Origin: an archaeon
Lineage (GTDB): Archaea > Asgardarchaeota > Hermodarchaeia > Hermodarchaeales > Hermodarchaeaceae
DNA length: 7,305 nucleotides
Reading direction: 5' to 3'
Assembly (NCBI GenBank): GCA_016550485.1
Contig: JABXGV010000232.1
Location: forward strand, 1 to 7,305
The notes beneath the pieces were generated by a model. It saw only the letters and a list, made by a program, of their open reading frames with translations, made no database searches and was not told the DNA's origin. The position numbers and the translations under genes were made by a program. Shown one piece after another: positions 1 to 6,506 of this stretch (positions are counted from its first letter, which is position 1; every line of letters starts with the position of its first letter).

Positions 1-753
1 AGGCAAGGGTTTCCACTCAGCAAGGACTCGGGCTGTTTTTAGAGCGCGACGTCTTAGAGTGGATTTACCAGGTTGATCTGTGTCGAGGAAGAGGGGTATG
101 ACATGACAACCTCGCTTCATCATTAGCCACTGGGCAACAGGACTGTCGATACCACCAGAGTGGAGCCCAATCACCGTTCCTTGCGACCCGTAAGGAAATC
201 CGGCTGGTCCTTTCACAATCCGTGTGAAGATGTAAGCCTGTTTAGAGCGAACTTCAACATGAACCTCGAGGTCCGGATGCTCAAGGTCAACCGTCATTTC
301 AATACCACGCTCTTTGGCAGCATGGATGACGGCCGCACCGAGTTGTCGGGCCAAGTCCTGACTGGTAAAGCTGTGAGTCTTAGTGCGCCTTGCCCGAATG
401 GCAAAGGAAGCCCCCGGTTGAAGCAGTAGAGGCGCTAGATGATATATCGCTTCTATGACTGCTTCAAGTGTAGGTTCTTTGATAGTCCACACAGGACTCG
501 CTGATAGAACTCCCATCACCCGGGCGATTGTCTCGGTAGCTGTAAGGGCCTCGGGTGTAGCGACGAAAAGACGCCCTCGCTCCCTCCACACACTATCAAA
601 AGGTATGCCTTGGCGTCTTAACATGAATTCGATGTGGCGAACCAACATTTTCTCAAGGTTGCGGCGCACACCAGGGCTCTTTAGGCTAATCTCCCCATAG
701 CGTACCAATACCTGGTTCTGAAGGAAACCCTCATGTGATTGGTCTATTGTCAT
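1..753 (-). CDS. thiI: ThiI-type tRNA sulfurtransferase (4-thiouridine synthase), C-terminal part cut by window edge
   Basis: Reading the minus strand from ATG at 753 gives an open frame of 251 codons that leaves the window at position 1 without a stop. The N-terminus carries LVRYGEISLKSPGVRRNLE (about residues 16-34), the hallmark of the ThiI N-terminal ferredoxin-like domain. A THUMP-like RNA-binding region follows (about residues 70-180). Then comes a PP-loop pyrophosphatase motif, SGGIDSPVA, at residues 199-207, followed by LMMKRG as in ThiI. Family knowledge: ThiI adenylates U8 of tRNA and transfers sulfur to make 4-thiouridine; in some bacteria it also serves thiamine thiazole synthesis. 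The rest of the catalytic domain and any rhodanese domain lie outside the window, so the sulfur-relay route cannot be judged. The start is supported by GAGGT (minus strand, 765-761), 7 nt before ATG. It lies 66 nt downstream of the acyl-CoA synthetase alpha gene on the same strand and may be cotranscribed with it. Confidence 0.93.
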   Translation of the reverse strand, partial: MTIDQSHEGFLQNQVLVRYGEISLKSPGVRRNLEKMLVRHIEFMLRRQGIPFDSVWRERGRLFVATPEALTATETIARVMGVLSASPVWTIKEPTLEAVIEAIYHLAPLLLQPGASFAIRARRTKTHSFTSQDLARQLGAAVIHAAKERGIEMTVDLEHPDLEVHVEVRSKQAYIFTRIVKGPAGFPYGSQGTVIGLHSGGIDSPVAQWLMMKRGCHVIPLFLDTDQPGKSTLRRRALKTARVLAEWKPLP

Positions 754-760
754 AGGGGAG

Positions 761-765
761 ACCTC
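761..765 (-). promoter_or_regulatory. Ribosome binding site of thiI
   Basis: GAGGT on the minus strand, 7 nt before the ATG at 753. It supports this start and shows that thiI can be translated from a leadered or polycistronic mRNA. Confidence 0.6.
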
Positions 766-780
766 TATTCCTTGTGTTTC

Positions 781-806
781 GGAATATTCCTAGCGTATGC
801 TATGAA
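781..806. repeat. Palindromic sequences between acyl-CoA synthetase gene and thiI
   Basis: The 66-nt gap contains a perfect 10-bp palindrome GGAATATTCC (781-790). It overlaps an imperfect 20-bp inverted repeat (787-806): TTC c TAGC - gtat - GCTA t GAA. In the minus-strand transcript the latter would form a 4-bp stem, a single mismatch and a 3-bp outer stem around a 4-nt loop. There is no U-tract right after it, so it is not a convincing terminator. It could be an operator, an RNA processing hairpin, or chance. Confidence 0.4.
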
Positions 807-819
807 GCTTTCCTTCTCT

Positions 820-2244
820 TTACCTGCGTTTTCGTCGTCGACGCGTGGATTGCGGGACCAGGTTTTTACGGTAATACGCATAATCCCACAGAGCTCGGAC
901 AGCAGTAACTGCTCTAGCAGGGGATGGGAAGGAGGGAATGCGGTTGTCTTCGAGCATCCGCAGAGTGGACTCCGTGTACTCTCCTCCTACAGTACAAGCT
1001 AGGAGCGGCTTTTCCGAGTAGGTTTCATTGATCTCGGTGAGGATGTCTACAACATCACTTTCAATGCTCGAGGTTTGGACAAGAACCATCACCAAGAGCA
1101 TGTGCACATCGGGATCCTTGGCGATGATGTGCAGCACTCTGGCATAATCATCCTCGTTGGCGCTCCCGGTGAGATCAACCGGGTTGCTTAACGACGAGTT
1201 AGGTGGAACCACCTCTCTCAACTCGTCCTTGGTTTTCGAGCTGAGCTTGGTCATCGGGATGCCGGCACGTTCAGCATGGTCAGAGGCTAAAACCCCAAAG
1301 CCGCCAGCGTTGGTGACAATGGCCAGGCGTGGACCCTTTGGTAATGGCTGGTAGGCCAAGGCACGGGCTGCGTCAAAGAGCCCCTCTACGTTATGAGCCT
1401 GTATGATGCCTAGCTGGTTGAATATACCTGAGATGAGAGCGGGATCACCCGCAAGGGACCCTGTGTGGCTCAAGGTCGCCAGTTGCCCAGCGCTGGTAGT
1501 CCCACCTTTCAAGATGACAAGAGGTTTCAAGGTAGTAACACGCCGGGCCACTTTTAAGAAGTGCAGGCCGTCACGAACGCCTTCAAGGTAGGCTACGATA
1601 CATTTTGTATCGGCGTCTTCCGAGAGGAATTCGAGGAGCTCAGATTCTGAGACATCAGCCATGTTCCCGAAACTCACGAACTTGCTGATGCCTACGTTCT
1701 TCGCAGCCGCCCAATCCAGCACCGCAGAGCCGAAGGCGCCGCTCTGGGTGATGAACGCAATTTCACCAGCTAGGGGGCGTTTCAACCGGTAGGAGGGGAG
1801 AAAGAGCGTGTCGACATGGGACCTAGGATCAAACACCCCAATACAGTTGGGCCCGATTAACCGGACTCCTGATTCCTCAGCTAGCCTGGTAAGCTCGGTT
1901 TCCCGTTTGATTCCTTCCGGTCCGGCTTCCTTGAAGCCACCACTAATCACTACGACGGCTTTCACACCTTTTTCGATACATTCATGGAAAGCTTGTGTGA
2001 CCAGCGGGGCAGGAATCGCGATCACGGCAAGGTCGACTGGTCCTGGAACATCTGCAAGGCTGGGATACACCTTATGCCCAAGGATTTCATCGGCACTTGG
2101 GTTAATAGGATACACTTTGCCATGGTATCCTGACCGTACGAAATTCTTGAAGATGGTGTGACCAAACTTGCGGGTTTGTCGGGAGGCCCCAAGGACTGCC
2201 ACACTTCTTGGTTCAAAGAAATATCGGAGCTTACCATCACTCAA
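820..2244 (-). CDS. Acyl-CoA synthetase (NDP/ADP-forming), alpha subunit
   Basis: Predicted enzyme of the acetate-CoA ligase (ADP-forming) family, which interconverts acyl-CoA + ADP + Pi and acid + CoA + ATP in the cytoplasm. From the chosen start (474 aa) the order is: Rossmann CoA-binding domain (FFEPRSVAVLGAS, about 9-21; IGPNCIGVFDP about 130-140), succinyl-CoA-ligase-like domain (ITQSGAFGSAV about 165-175), and a C-terminal ligase-CoA region (NPVDLTGSA). SHTGSLAG holds the expected phosphorylated His260, and YLEGV holds Glu221. Their 39-residue spacing equals that of His257 and Glu218 recalled for the Pyrococcus furiosus alpha subunit. No ATP-grasp beta subunit is fused or adjacent. Start choice: the frame opens at GTG 2280, with ATG 2265 and TTG 2244 also possible. 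TTG 2244 has AAGGTG 7 nt upstream and gives a length close to the 471-aa paralog. Odd: the C-terminus is an Arg/Lys tail (STRRRRKRR). Substrate cannot be told from sequence. Confidence 0.9.
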   Translation of the reverse strand: MSDGKLRYFFEPRSVAVLGASRQTRKFGHTIFKNFVRSGYHGKVYPINPSADEILGHKVYPSLADVPGPVDLAVIAIPAPLVTQAFHECIEKGVKAVVVISGGFKEAGPEGIKRETELTRLAEESGVRLIGPNCIGVFDPRSHVDTLFLPSYRLKRPLAGEIAFITQSGAFGSAVLDWAAAKNVGISKFVSFGNMADVSESELLEFLSEDADTKCIVAYLEGVRDGLHFLKVARRVTTLKPLVILKGGTTSAGQLATLSHTGSLAGDPALISGIFNQLGIIQAHNVEGLFDAARALAYQPLPKGPRLAIVTNAGGFGVLASDHAERAGIPMTKLSSKTKDELREVVPPNSSLSNPVDLTGSANEDDYARVLHIIAKDPDVHMLLVMVLVQTSSIESDVVDILTEINETYSEKPLLACTVGGEYTESTLRMLEDNRIPSFPSPARAVTAVRALWDYAYYRKNLVPQSTRRRRKRR

Positions 2245-2251
2245 CGCTAGA

Positions 2252-2257
2252 CACCTT
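2252..2257 (-). promoter_or_regulatory. Ribosome binding site favouring the TTG start at 2244
   Basis: AAGGTG on the minus strand lies 7 nt before TTG at 2244, like the spacing seen at thiI and the HAD gene. The competing ATG at 2265 has only GGTGA 11 nt upstream. The GTG at 2280 overlaps that GGTGA and would have to be read from a leaderless mRNA. Confidence 0.4.
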
Positions 2258-2280
2258 ACTCCCATATGATAGGGGTTCAC

Positions 2281-2405
2281 CTTTTTATCTTAACTAAGCT
2301 TCTATTATTAGCATTCCTTGTTGAGTAGATAGGCATTTATTTACTAAGAGTCTTCATTGAACACCGAACCACAAGACGTACAAGCTGAAGAGGTGTCCTT
2401 ATACT
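2281..2405. promoter_or_regulatory. Divergent promoter region between the two acyl-CoA synthetase alpha genes
   Basis: The first 65 bp are clearly AT-rich compared with the flanking genes. For the plus gene, ATTTATTTA (about 2335-2343) is a TATA-like box that would place transcription start near 2365, leaving a leader of about 40 nt. For the minus gene, CTAATAATAG (about 2312-2303) would place a start near 2281, just at the possible GTG codon. GAGGTG at 2390-2395 is the ribosome binding site of the plus gene, 10 nt before its ATG. The boxes are pattern matches without experimental support; shared control of the two paralogs is inference. Confidence 0.4.
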
Positions 2406-3821
2406 ATGGAGACAATCGAGAGTCAAGTCGATCGCTTCTTTAATCCTCGAAACGTTGCAATAATTGGAGCATCCCGAAAACCTGGCAAGATAGGTCACAT
2501 AATCGTAGAACAAATGGTTTCCGCTAAGTTCCCTGGCCGACTCTACCTGATAAATCCAAAGGCTGCTAAGCAAGGCATTCACATCATGGGTATCAAGACC
2601 TATGCCTCTGTGAAAGACCCCCATGGCAAAATCGACCTCGCGATAATTGTGGTGCCTGCAAAGATTGTACCCCTGGTCATGAAGGAATGCGTAGAAAAAC
2701 GGGTTCCAAATGCCATCGTTGTATCCGGAGGTTTCAAGGAATCGGGGCCTGAGGGAGTGGCGCTCGAAGAACAGATGATGGAAGTCGCCCGCAAGGGTAA
2801 AATCCGTATTCTAGGACCCAATTGTCTTGGAACCTTCAGCCCTAAGAATCACATCGATACCCTCTTCGTTCCAGAGAGAACTACCCCCCGCCCGGGTCCA
2901 GGTCGCATCGCCTTCCTCACCCAGTCAGGATCAGTTGGCGGGGCAGTGCTCGCCTTTGCTCATAATGAGGGAATCGGCATCAGCAAATTCGCCAGCTTCG
3001 GAAACGCCGTCGACATGGATGAAGGCGATCTCATCGACTACCTCGAAGACGACAAGGACACAGCTGTAACCGGCCTATACCTTGAATCCGTAAGTCGAGG
3101 CAGGAAGTTCATCGATATCGCCCGCCGAGCCAGCAAAAACAAGCCCTTCATCGTAATCAAGGCAGGCAGAAGCGAAGCAGGAACCCGTGCGGTATCCAGC
3201 CACACCGGCTCACTCGCAGGCACTGACCGGATATACGACGCCGCCTTCGAAGCAGGCGGGATTATCCGAGTGAAAACCATCGGCGAATTCTTCGACGTTT
3301 CCCTCGCCCTAGCCTTCCAGCCACCCATGAAAGGCAACAGAGTTGCAGTGGTCACCAGCGGCGGTGGATTTGGAATCATGACCCTGGACGCACTCGCCGA
3401 CTACGAGATGGAGGCACCCGAACTCTCACCCAAACTACAAAAACAGCTTCACCAGAAACTCCCCTATTATTATGGCGTAAAAAACCCTGTTGACTTGACC
3501 GGTTCTGCGACCGCTGAACAATTTTCCTTCGCCATCAACACCCTGCTCAAGAGTAAGGAAATAGATGGCATCATTACCATTCCCCTGTTCATGACCCCGC
3601 TCCTAGACGCTGAACAAGTCACCAAAGCAATCATCGAGGCATCGAATACCAGGAAGAAACCCATCCTCGTCGTGACGGTGCCTGCCAACGAGGAGATTCG
3701 GCAGCGATTACACCGAATGCGGCTGGAAGGAGTACCTGCCTACGAGCTCCCTCTCTTTGGTGCCCGGGCAATGGCGGGGCTAGCCAAGTATGGGGAAATC
3801 CTCCGACGCCCCACAGCCTAG
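2406..3821 (+). CDS. Acyl-CoA synthetase (NDP/ADP-forming), alpha subunit, second paralog
   Basis: 471-aa homolog of the divergent gene on the other side of the promoter region, with the same predicted reaction (acyl-CoA + ADP + Pi to acid + CoA + ATP). Visible in order: Rossmann CoA-binding domain with RFFNPRNVAIIGASR (10-24) and VVSGGFKESGPEG (105-117); ILGPNCLGTFSP (135-146); succinyl-CoA-ligase-like LTQSGSVGGAVL (171-182) and SKFASFGNAVDMDE (193-206); YLESV with Glu227; SSHTGSLAG with the expected phospho-acceptor His266; the second-half Rossmann segment VAVVTSGGGFGIM (313-325); and NPVDLTGSAT (360-369). The Glu-to-His spacing is 39 residues, as in its partner. Length is normal for an alpha subunit and no beta (ATP-grasp) domain is present. 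GAGGTG 10 nt upstream supports the ATG. The gene body prefers C-ending codons more than the minus-strand paralog does, by eye. It ends 9 nt from the convergent HAD gene. Confidence 0.93.
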   Translation: METIESQVDRFFNPRNVAIIGASRKPGKIGHIIVEQMVSAKFPGRLYLINPKAAKQGIHIMGIKTYASVKDPHGKIDLAIIVVPAKIVPLVMKECVEKRVPNAIVVSGGFKESGPEGVALEEQMMEVARKGKIRILGPNCLGTFSPKNHIDTLFVPERTTPRPGPGRIAFLTQSGSVGGAVLAFAHNEGIGISKFASFGNAVDMDEGDLIDYLEDDKDTAVTGLYLESVSRGRKFIDIARRASKNKPFIVIKAGRSEAGTRAVSSHTGSLAGTDRIYDAAFEAGGIIRVKTIGEFFDVSLALAFQPPMKGNRVAVVTSGGGFGIMTLDALADYEMEAPELSPKLQKQLHQKLPYYYGVKNPVDLTGSATAEQFSFAINTLLKSKEIDGIITIPLFMTPLLDAEQVTKAIIEASNTRKKPILVVTVPANEEIRQRLHRMRLEGVPAYELPLFGARAMAGLAKYGEILRRPTA

Positions 3822-3830
3822 CTCATAGCA

Positions 3831-4526
3831 TTAATCGTCATGGGGTATGAGTTCTACTAGACAAAGGAGTTCGTGGAAGCTATCAATGATTAGATCAGGC
3901 TCTACCGGGAGATCACGTGGTGTCGGCTGGTTGGGACGTCGAACCAAGACTGTTCCTACACCCGCACGGTGTCCACCAATAATGTCGCTGCTTGAGTCGC
4001 CCACCATTATGGCATTGGCTGGAGCAACATGGAGCTGACTAAGGCACCTGAGGAAGCCATCAGGCTCTGGTTTTGCGATATGCTGTTCTACTTGACCAAG
4101 AATGACTAGTGAATCGAAGTGGCGGCGGAGCTGAAACACATCCAGCTCAAAGTTTGCAATTCGAGGTGGAGTATTAGTAACCAGTCCCAACCTAACGTGC
4201 TGACGGAGTGCATCTAGAACCGAAACATCCGAATACACGCAAACTCTTCCTTCTTCAACATACTCCCGTCGTTTCTCCAAGTCCTTATCAATGAATAACT
4301 CGATGAACTCGTCATATGATAGGACCCCCCATCCCCTGATGATTCCTTCAAAGTTTCCACCACTATGCCAAACATCAAGCCGCTCCTCCAAGGGAGGAAC
4401 TGGAATCTGGTACTGTTTCAGCAGTTCAACGAGGATATCATCGAAATAACTCCAAAGACTCGGAACCTCGATAAGGGTCCCATCCAAATCGAAAAGAATC
4501 GCCTTGATGTCTGAGGATAGTGGCAT
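3831..4526 (-). CDS. HAD-superfamily phosphatase, phosphoglycolate phosphatase-like
   Basis: 231-aa haloacid dehalogenase-like hydrolase, probably a cytoplasmic phosphatase acting on a small phosphorylated metabolite. All four HAD motifs are present: motif I ILFDLDGTL with nucleophile Asp13 and acid Asp15; motif II LVTNTP with Thr117; motif III Lys152 in AKPEPDGF; motif IV VGDSSSDIIGG with Asp177 and Asp181 for Mg binding. The roughly 80 residues between motifs I and II fit a helical C1 cap, as in phosphoglycolate phosphatase or beta-phosphoglucomutase; the specific substrate is not deducible. GGAGGT (minus strand, 4540-4535) lies 8 nt before ATG 4526. The GTG immediately before it (4529) is in frame but only 5 nt from that motif, so ATG is preferred. 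It is divergent from the MtnA-like isomerase, which suggests a possible sugar-phosphate role, and convergent with the acyl-CoA synthetase gene. Confidence 0.88.
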   Translation of the reverse strand: MPLSSDIKAILFDLDGTLIEVPSLWSYFDDILVELLKQYQIPVPPLEERLDVWHSGGNFEGIIRGWGVLSYDEFIELFIDKDLEKRREYVEEGRVCVYSDVSVLDALRQHVRLGLVTNTPPRIANFELDVFQLRRHFDSLVILGQVEQHIAKPEPDGFLRCLSQLHVAPANAIMVGDSSSDIIGGHRAGVGTVLVRRPNQPTPRDLPVEPDLIIDSFHELLCLVELIPHDD

Positions 4527-4606
4527 CACTATTTACCTCCTTTACTACGTTCAAAAATCCTTTTGTATATGTTAACAAGGTACTACTAGTTTGAGGGAGT
4601 TCTTCC
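4527..4606. promoter_or_regulatory. Divergent promoter and ribosome binding sites for HAD and isomerase genes
   Basis: An 80-bp intergenic region. TTTTGTATATG (4561-4571) is an AT-rich TATA-like box; read on the minus strand (CATATACAAAA) it would place a start near 4542, just upstream of the HAD gene's GGAGGT (4540-4535). On the plus strand the same box would start transcription close to the isomerase's own ribosome binding site GAGGGAG (4593-4599). That would leave a very short leader, so the true plus-strand box is less certain. Confidence 0.35.
4593..4599 (+). promoter_or_regulatory. Ribosome binding site fixing the TTG start of the isomerase
   Basis: GAGGGAG, 7 nt before TTG 4607. It is the main reason for choosing this non-ATG start over ATG 4655. 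Confidence 0.6.
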
Positions 4607-5707
4607 TTGCGTGTCATCATAGATGGTAGAGTCCAAGATATCCTAGCTGTGGTAATGAAGGGGCAACAGGTTCAAATGATAGATCAACGCCTTTTACCCT
4701 TTACTTTTCGAATTAGTAAATTCCGCACTTGGCAAGCCACTGTTCAAGCGATAAAAGACTTGGTTACACGAGGGGCAGGATCAGTAGGTGTAGCAGGAGC
4801 CTTTGCTGTTGCCCAAGCGGCTCAGCAGATTGACGCAAGCACCATCGAGGAGTGGAACGCGCAGCTCCATTCAGCCGCACAGACCATCGCCCAGGCTAGA
4901 CCTACTGCGGTGACTCTTTCGTCCGCTGTAAACTATTGTTTGGCGGCAGCCGAATCTGGTACAGCCCTAGCAGAGAAACAGCATCAGGTAAGGGTGGCAG
5001 CTAAGGCTATTTTGGAACGGGATATGAAGGCGTCACAGGCAATCAGTGAAGCAGGTCAATCCTTGCTGAAGTCCCAATACCGTATTTTGACTCACTGTAA
5101 TACAGGTGCGCTAGCTATCCAGGATCATGGGACAGCCCTTGGGGTCATACGTCAAGCCCATGCAACAGGAAAGGAGCCCTTAGTCTATGTATCAGAGACC
5201 CGACCGTGGCTTCAGGGAAGCCGGCTTACCACATGGGAACTCCAGCAGGAGGGCATTCCCCACCATCTTATCGTTGATAGTGCTTGCGGTTACCTCCATC
5301 AACAAGGTCTAGTAGATGCGGTTATTGTAGGAGCCGACCGTATCGCCGCCAACGGGGATGTCGCCAACAAGATTGGGACTTATGAAAAGGCGGTTCTCGC
5401 CCACGAACACGGTATTCCCTTCTACGTAGCTGCACCAACGGATGCCTTTGACCTTGCATGCCCCAATGGGCACGATATCGCAATAGAAGAGCGCTCTGCC
5501 CATGAGGTCCGAAGCTTCACTGGTACCCTACCAAATGGACGTACTGGCACCGTACAGATTGCACCAGACACTACATCAGTGCTCAATCCAGTCTTTGATG
5601 TCACACCTGCCAAATATGTAAGTGCATTCATTACAGAACGAGGAGTTCTCTCGCAGATATCTCTGACTAGTATTAAGCAGCTCGTTCACTCAGGGAATGG
5701 ATTGTGA
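4607..5707 (+). CDS. mtnA: MtnA-like sugar-1-phosphate isomerase (methylthioribose-1-phosphate isomerase family, aIF-2B-like)
   Basis: 366-aa member of the eIF-2B-like family. MtnA converts 5-methylthioribose 1-phosphate (or 5-deoxyribose 1-phosphate) to the ribulose 1-phosphate form. Visible: MIDQRLLPF (24-32), AIKDLVTRGAGSVGVAGAF (48-66), RPTAV (98-102), ILTHCNTGALA with catalytic Cys164, VYVSETRPWLQGSRLT (193-208), GADRIAANGDVANKIGTY with catalytic Asp244, and NPVFDVTPAKYVSAFITE (327-344). The Cys/Asp pair and GADRIAANGDVANKIGTY favour MtnA over the regulatory eIF-2B alpha/delta subunits. The SETRP serine (usually DETRP in MtnA), RGAGSVG (usually RGAPAIG) and LIVDSACGY recall the ribose-1,5-bisphosphate isomerase branch, so the exact substrate is open. 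The start is TTG, chosen because GAGGGAG sits 7 nt upstream; the next in-frame ATG (4655) would remove 16 residues and lacks such a site. The membrane protein follows after 67 nt. Confidence 0.87.
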   Translation: MRVIIDGRVQDILAVVMKGQQVQMIDQRLLPFTFRISKFRTWQATVQAIKDLVTRGAGSVGVAGAFAVAQAAQQIDASTIEEWNAQLHSAAQTIAQARPTAVTLSSAVNYCLAAAESGTALAEKQHQVRVAAKAILERDMKASQAISEAGQSLLKSQYRILTHCNTGALAIQDHGTALGVIRQAHATGKEPLVYVSETRPWLQGSRLTTWELQQEGIPHHLIVDSACGYLHQQGLVDAVIVGADRIAANGDVANKIGTYEKAVLAHEHGIPFYVAAPTDAFDLACPNGHDIAIEERSAHEVRSFTGTLPNGRTGTVQIAPDTTSVLNPVFDVTPAKYVSAFITERGVLSQISLTSIKQLVHSGNGL

Positions 5708-5751
5708 CTAGCTGATTCTAGATTAACGAAAGGGCTTTAAGAAGACAGGGA

Positions 5752-5774
5752 AATAGGCTCCTAGAGGGTCTATT
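5752..5774 (+). promoter_or_regulatory. Hairpin covering the ribosome binding site of the membrane-protein gene
   Basis: Positions 5752-5760 (AATAGGCTC) can pair with 5766-5774 (GGGTCTATT): nine consecutive pairs including two G-U wobbles, around a 5-nt loop CTAGA. The stem ends at the base just before ATG 5775. The likely ribosome binding site GAGGG (5764-5768) has its GA in the loop and GGG in the stem, so folding would partly hide it. A role as a translational control element or processing site is inference. Confidence 0.45.
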
Positions 5775-6215
5775 ATGGAAGAAGTAATGCGATCGATGAA
5801 GAAGCTTCAACAGCTGACAAAATGGGTGAACCTCCAAACCCTAGTTGAAGTTGTGATTCTCCTTGTAACTGCTTGTCTATATTTCCTACCCGCCGAACTG
5901 ATCACCATCCTACCCTCACTCTCTAGTGAGAGTATTCTAGCTATCGGCTATCTAGTAGTCTATGCTGTTCTAATCCTCCTCCTTTACATCTACAATAGGA
6001 CGATAAAAGACATTCAAAAAGGAATCACGGTAACCGTCCTACGAGCGTTACTCAGTGTAATTCTACCAATTCCCCTCATATTTCCACTAGCAATATGGCT
6101 GGGGTTTGTATGGATACTAGCTTTGATCTTCTTTATCCTCTGTCTCATTCGATTCCTTCTTATGCTACCGGTAGTGAGGAAACTGCAGGCGCTGCAGAAG
6201 AAATTCTCGACATAA
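5775..6215 (+). CDS. Small four-helix integral membrane protein of unknown function
   Basis: 146 aa; I do not recognise the family. Four hydrophobic segments are visible: about 20-38, 53-73, 88-108 and 110-133, the last two joined by almost no loop. Basic residues sit in the N-terminus (MRSMKKLQQLTKW), between helices 2 and 3 (NRTIKDIQKG) and at the C-terminus (RKLQALQKK). By the positive-inside rule both ends and the middle loop would be cytoplasmic, and the helix 1-2 loop (about 39-52, acidic and neutral) outside. There is no signal-peptide cleavage site, cysteine pair or catalytic motif. The start ATG 5775 is preceded by GAGGG at 5764-5768; ATGs at codons 5 and 8 are alternatives. It lies 67 nt downstream of the MtnA-like gene on the same strand, so probably cotranscribed. 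A transport or stress-membrane role would be guesswork. Confidence 0.75.
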   Translation: MEEVMRSMKKLQQLTKWVNLQTLVEVVILLVTACLYFLPAELITILPSLSSESILAIGYLVVYAVLILLLYIYNRTIKDIQKGITVTVLRALLSVILPIPLIFPLAIWLGFVWILALIFFILCLIRFLLMLPVVRKLQALQKKFST

Positions 6216-6229
6216 GAGCCTGAGGTATC

Positions 6230-6269
6230 GGGACTGCCCTCCACGAGTCCCACCTCCTTTCTTTTTTCT
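6230..6269 (+). terminator. Hairpin plus T-tract terminator after the membrane-protein gene
   Basis: GGGACT (6230-6235) and AGTCCC (6246-6251) form a 6-bp stem with a 10-nt loop, followed by a pyrimidine and T-rich run centred on CTTTCTTTTTTCTC (6257-6270). It begins 15 nt after the stop codon. T-rich runs alone can stop archaeal RNA polymerase, and the hairpin adds support. It would end the isomerase plus membrane-protein transcript. Confidence 0.55.
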
Positions 6270-6498
6270 CGGAAACTGGAAGACAAAAACTACTTTAGCC
6301 GCCACGAACAGATTCTCTAACGAGTTCGCGGTCGTCGACGATGATGACCATGCACCTATCTTGAGCCCCTCATCAGGGCGTATGATAGAATAGGACTGAT
6401 CTGCGTTGAGTCAGCGTCCGCAACTCACCACTCCTCCATCTTTTAACATCACCTGCCATCACCCCAAAACGGAATTCTCCAATTGTCTCTTTGGATGG

Positions 6499-6506
6499 AT
6501 TTTTAA
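6499..6506 (+). promoter_or_regulatory. TATA-like box upstream of phosphotransferase
   Basis: ATTTTTAA, in the motif GGATTTTTAAGCG. A transcript starting about 25 nt downstream (near 6530) would have a leader of about 35 nt before ATG 6566. It abuts the left arm of an inverted repeat. Confidence 0.35.

Noticed and set aside
160..700. Plus-strand open frames at 160-429 and 455-700
   Set aside because: They lie opposite the clear thiI frame, have unlikely composition and lack ribosome binding sites.
739..2161. Plus-strand frames at 739-1002, 1157-1354, 1403-1591 and 1808-2161
   Set aside because: All are antisense to the acyl-CoA synthetase alpha gene, which has full conserved motifs; their translations show no recognisable domain.
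2337..3688. Minus-strand and second-frame open frames overlapping the plus-strand acyl-CoA synthetase
   Set aside because: Shadows of a gene with intact catalytic motifs through its full length; no independent coding evidence.
5708..5750. Terminator after the isomerase (CTAG...CTAG stem, AAAGGGCTTT)
   Set aside because: Stems are four pairs or have impossible loops and lack a T-tract; readthrough into the membrane protein is more likely.
6014..6286. Minus-strand 90-codon frame overlapping the membrane protein and terminator
   Set aside because: It spans the terminator hairpin, overlaps hydrophobic coding sequence on the other strand, and has no family motif.
6300..6480. Possible small RNA in the gene-free stretch
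   Set aside because: Only 4-5 bp stems in several registers; no strong fold, promoter plus terminator pair, or known RNA motif.
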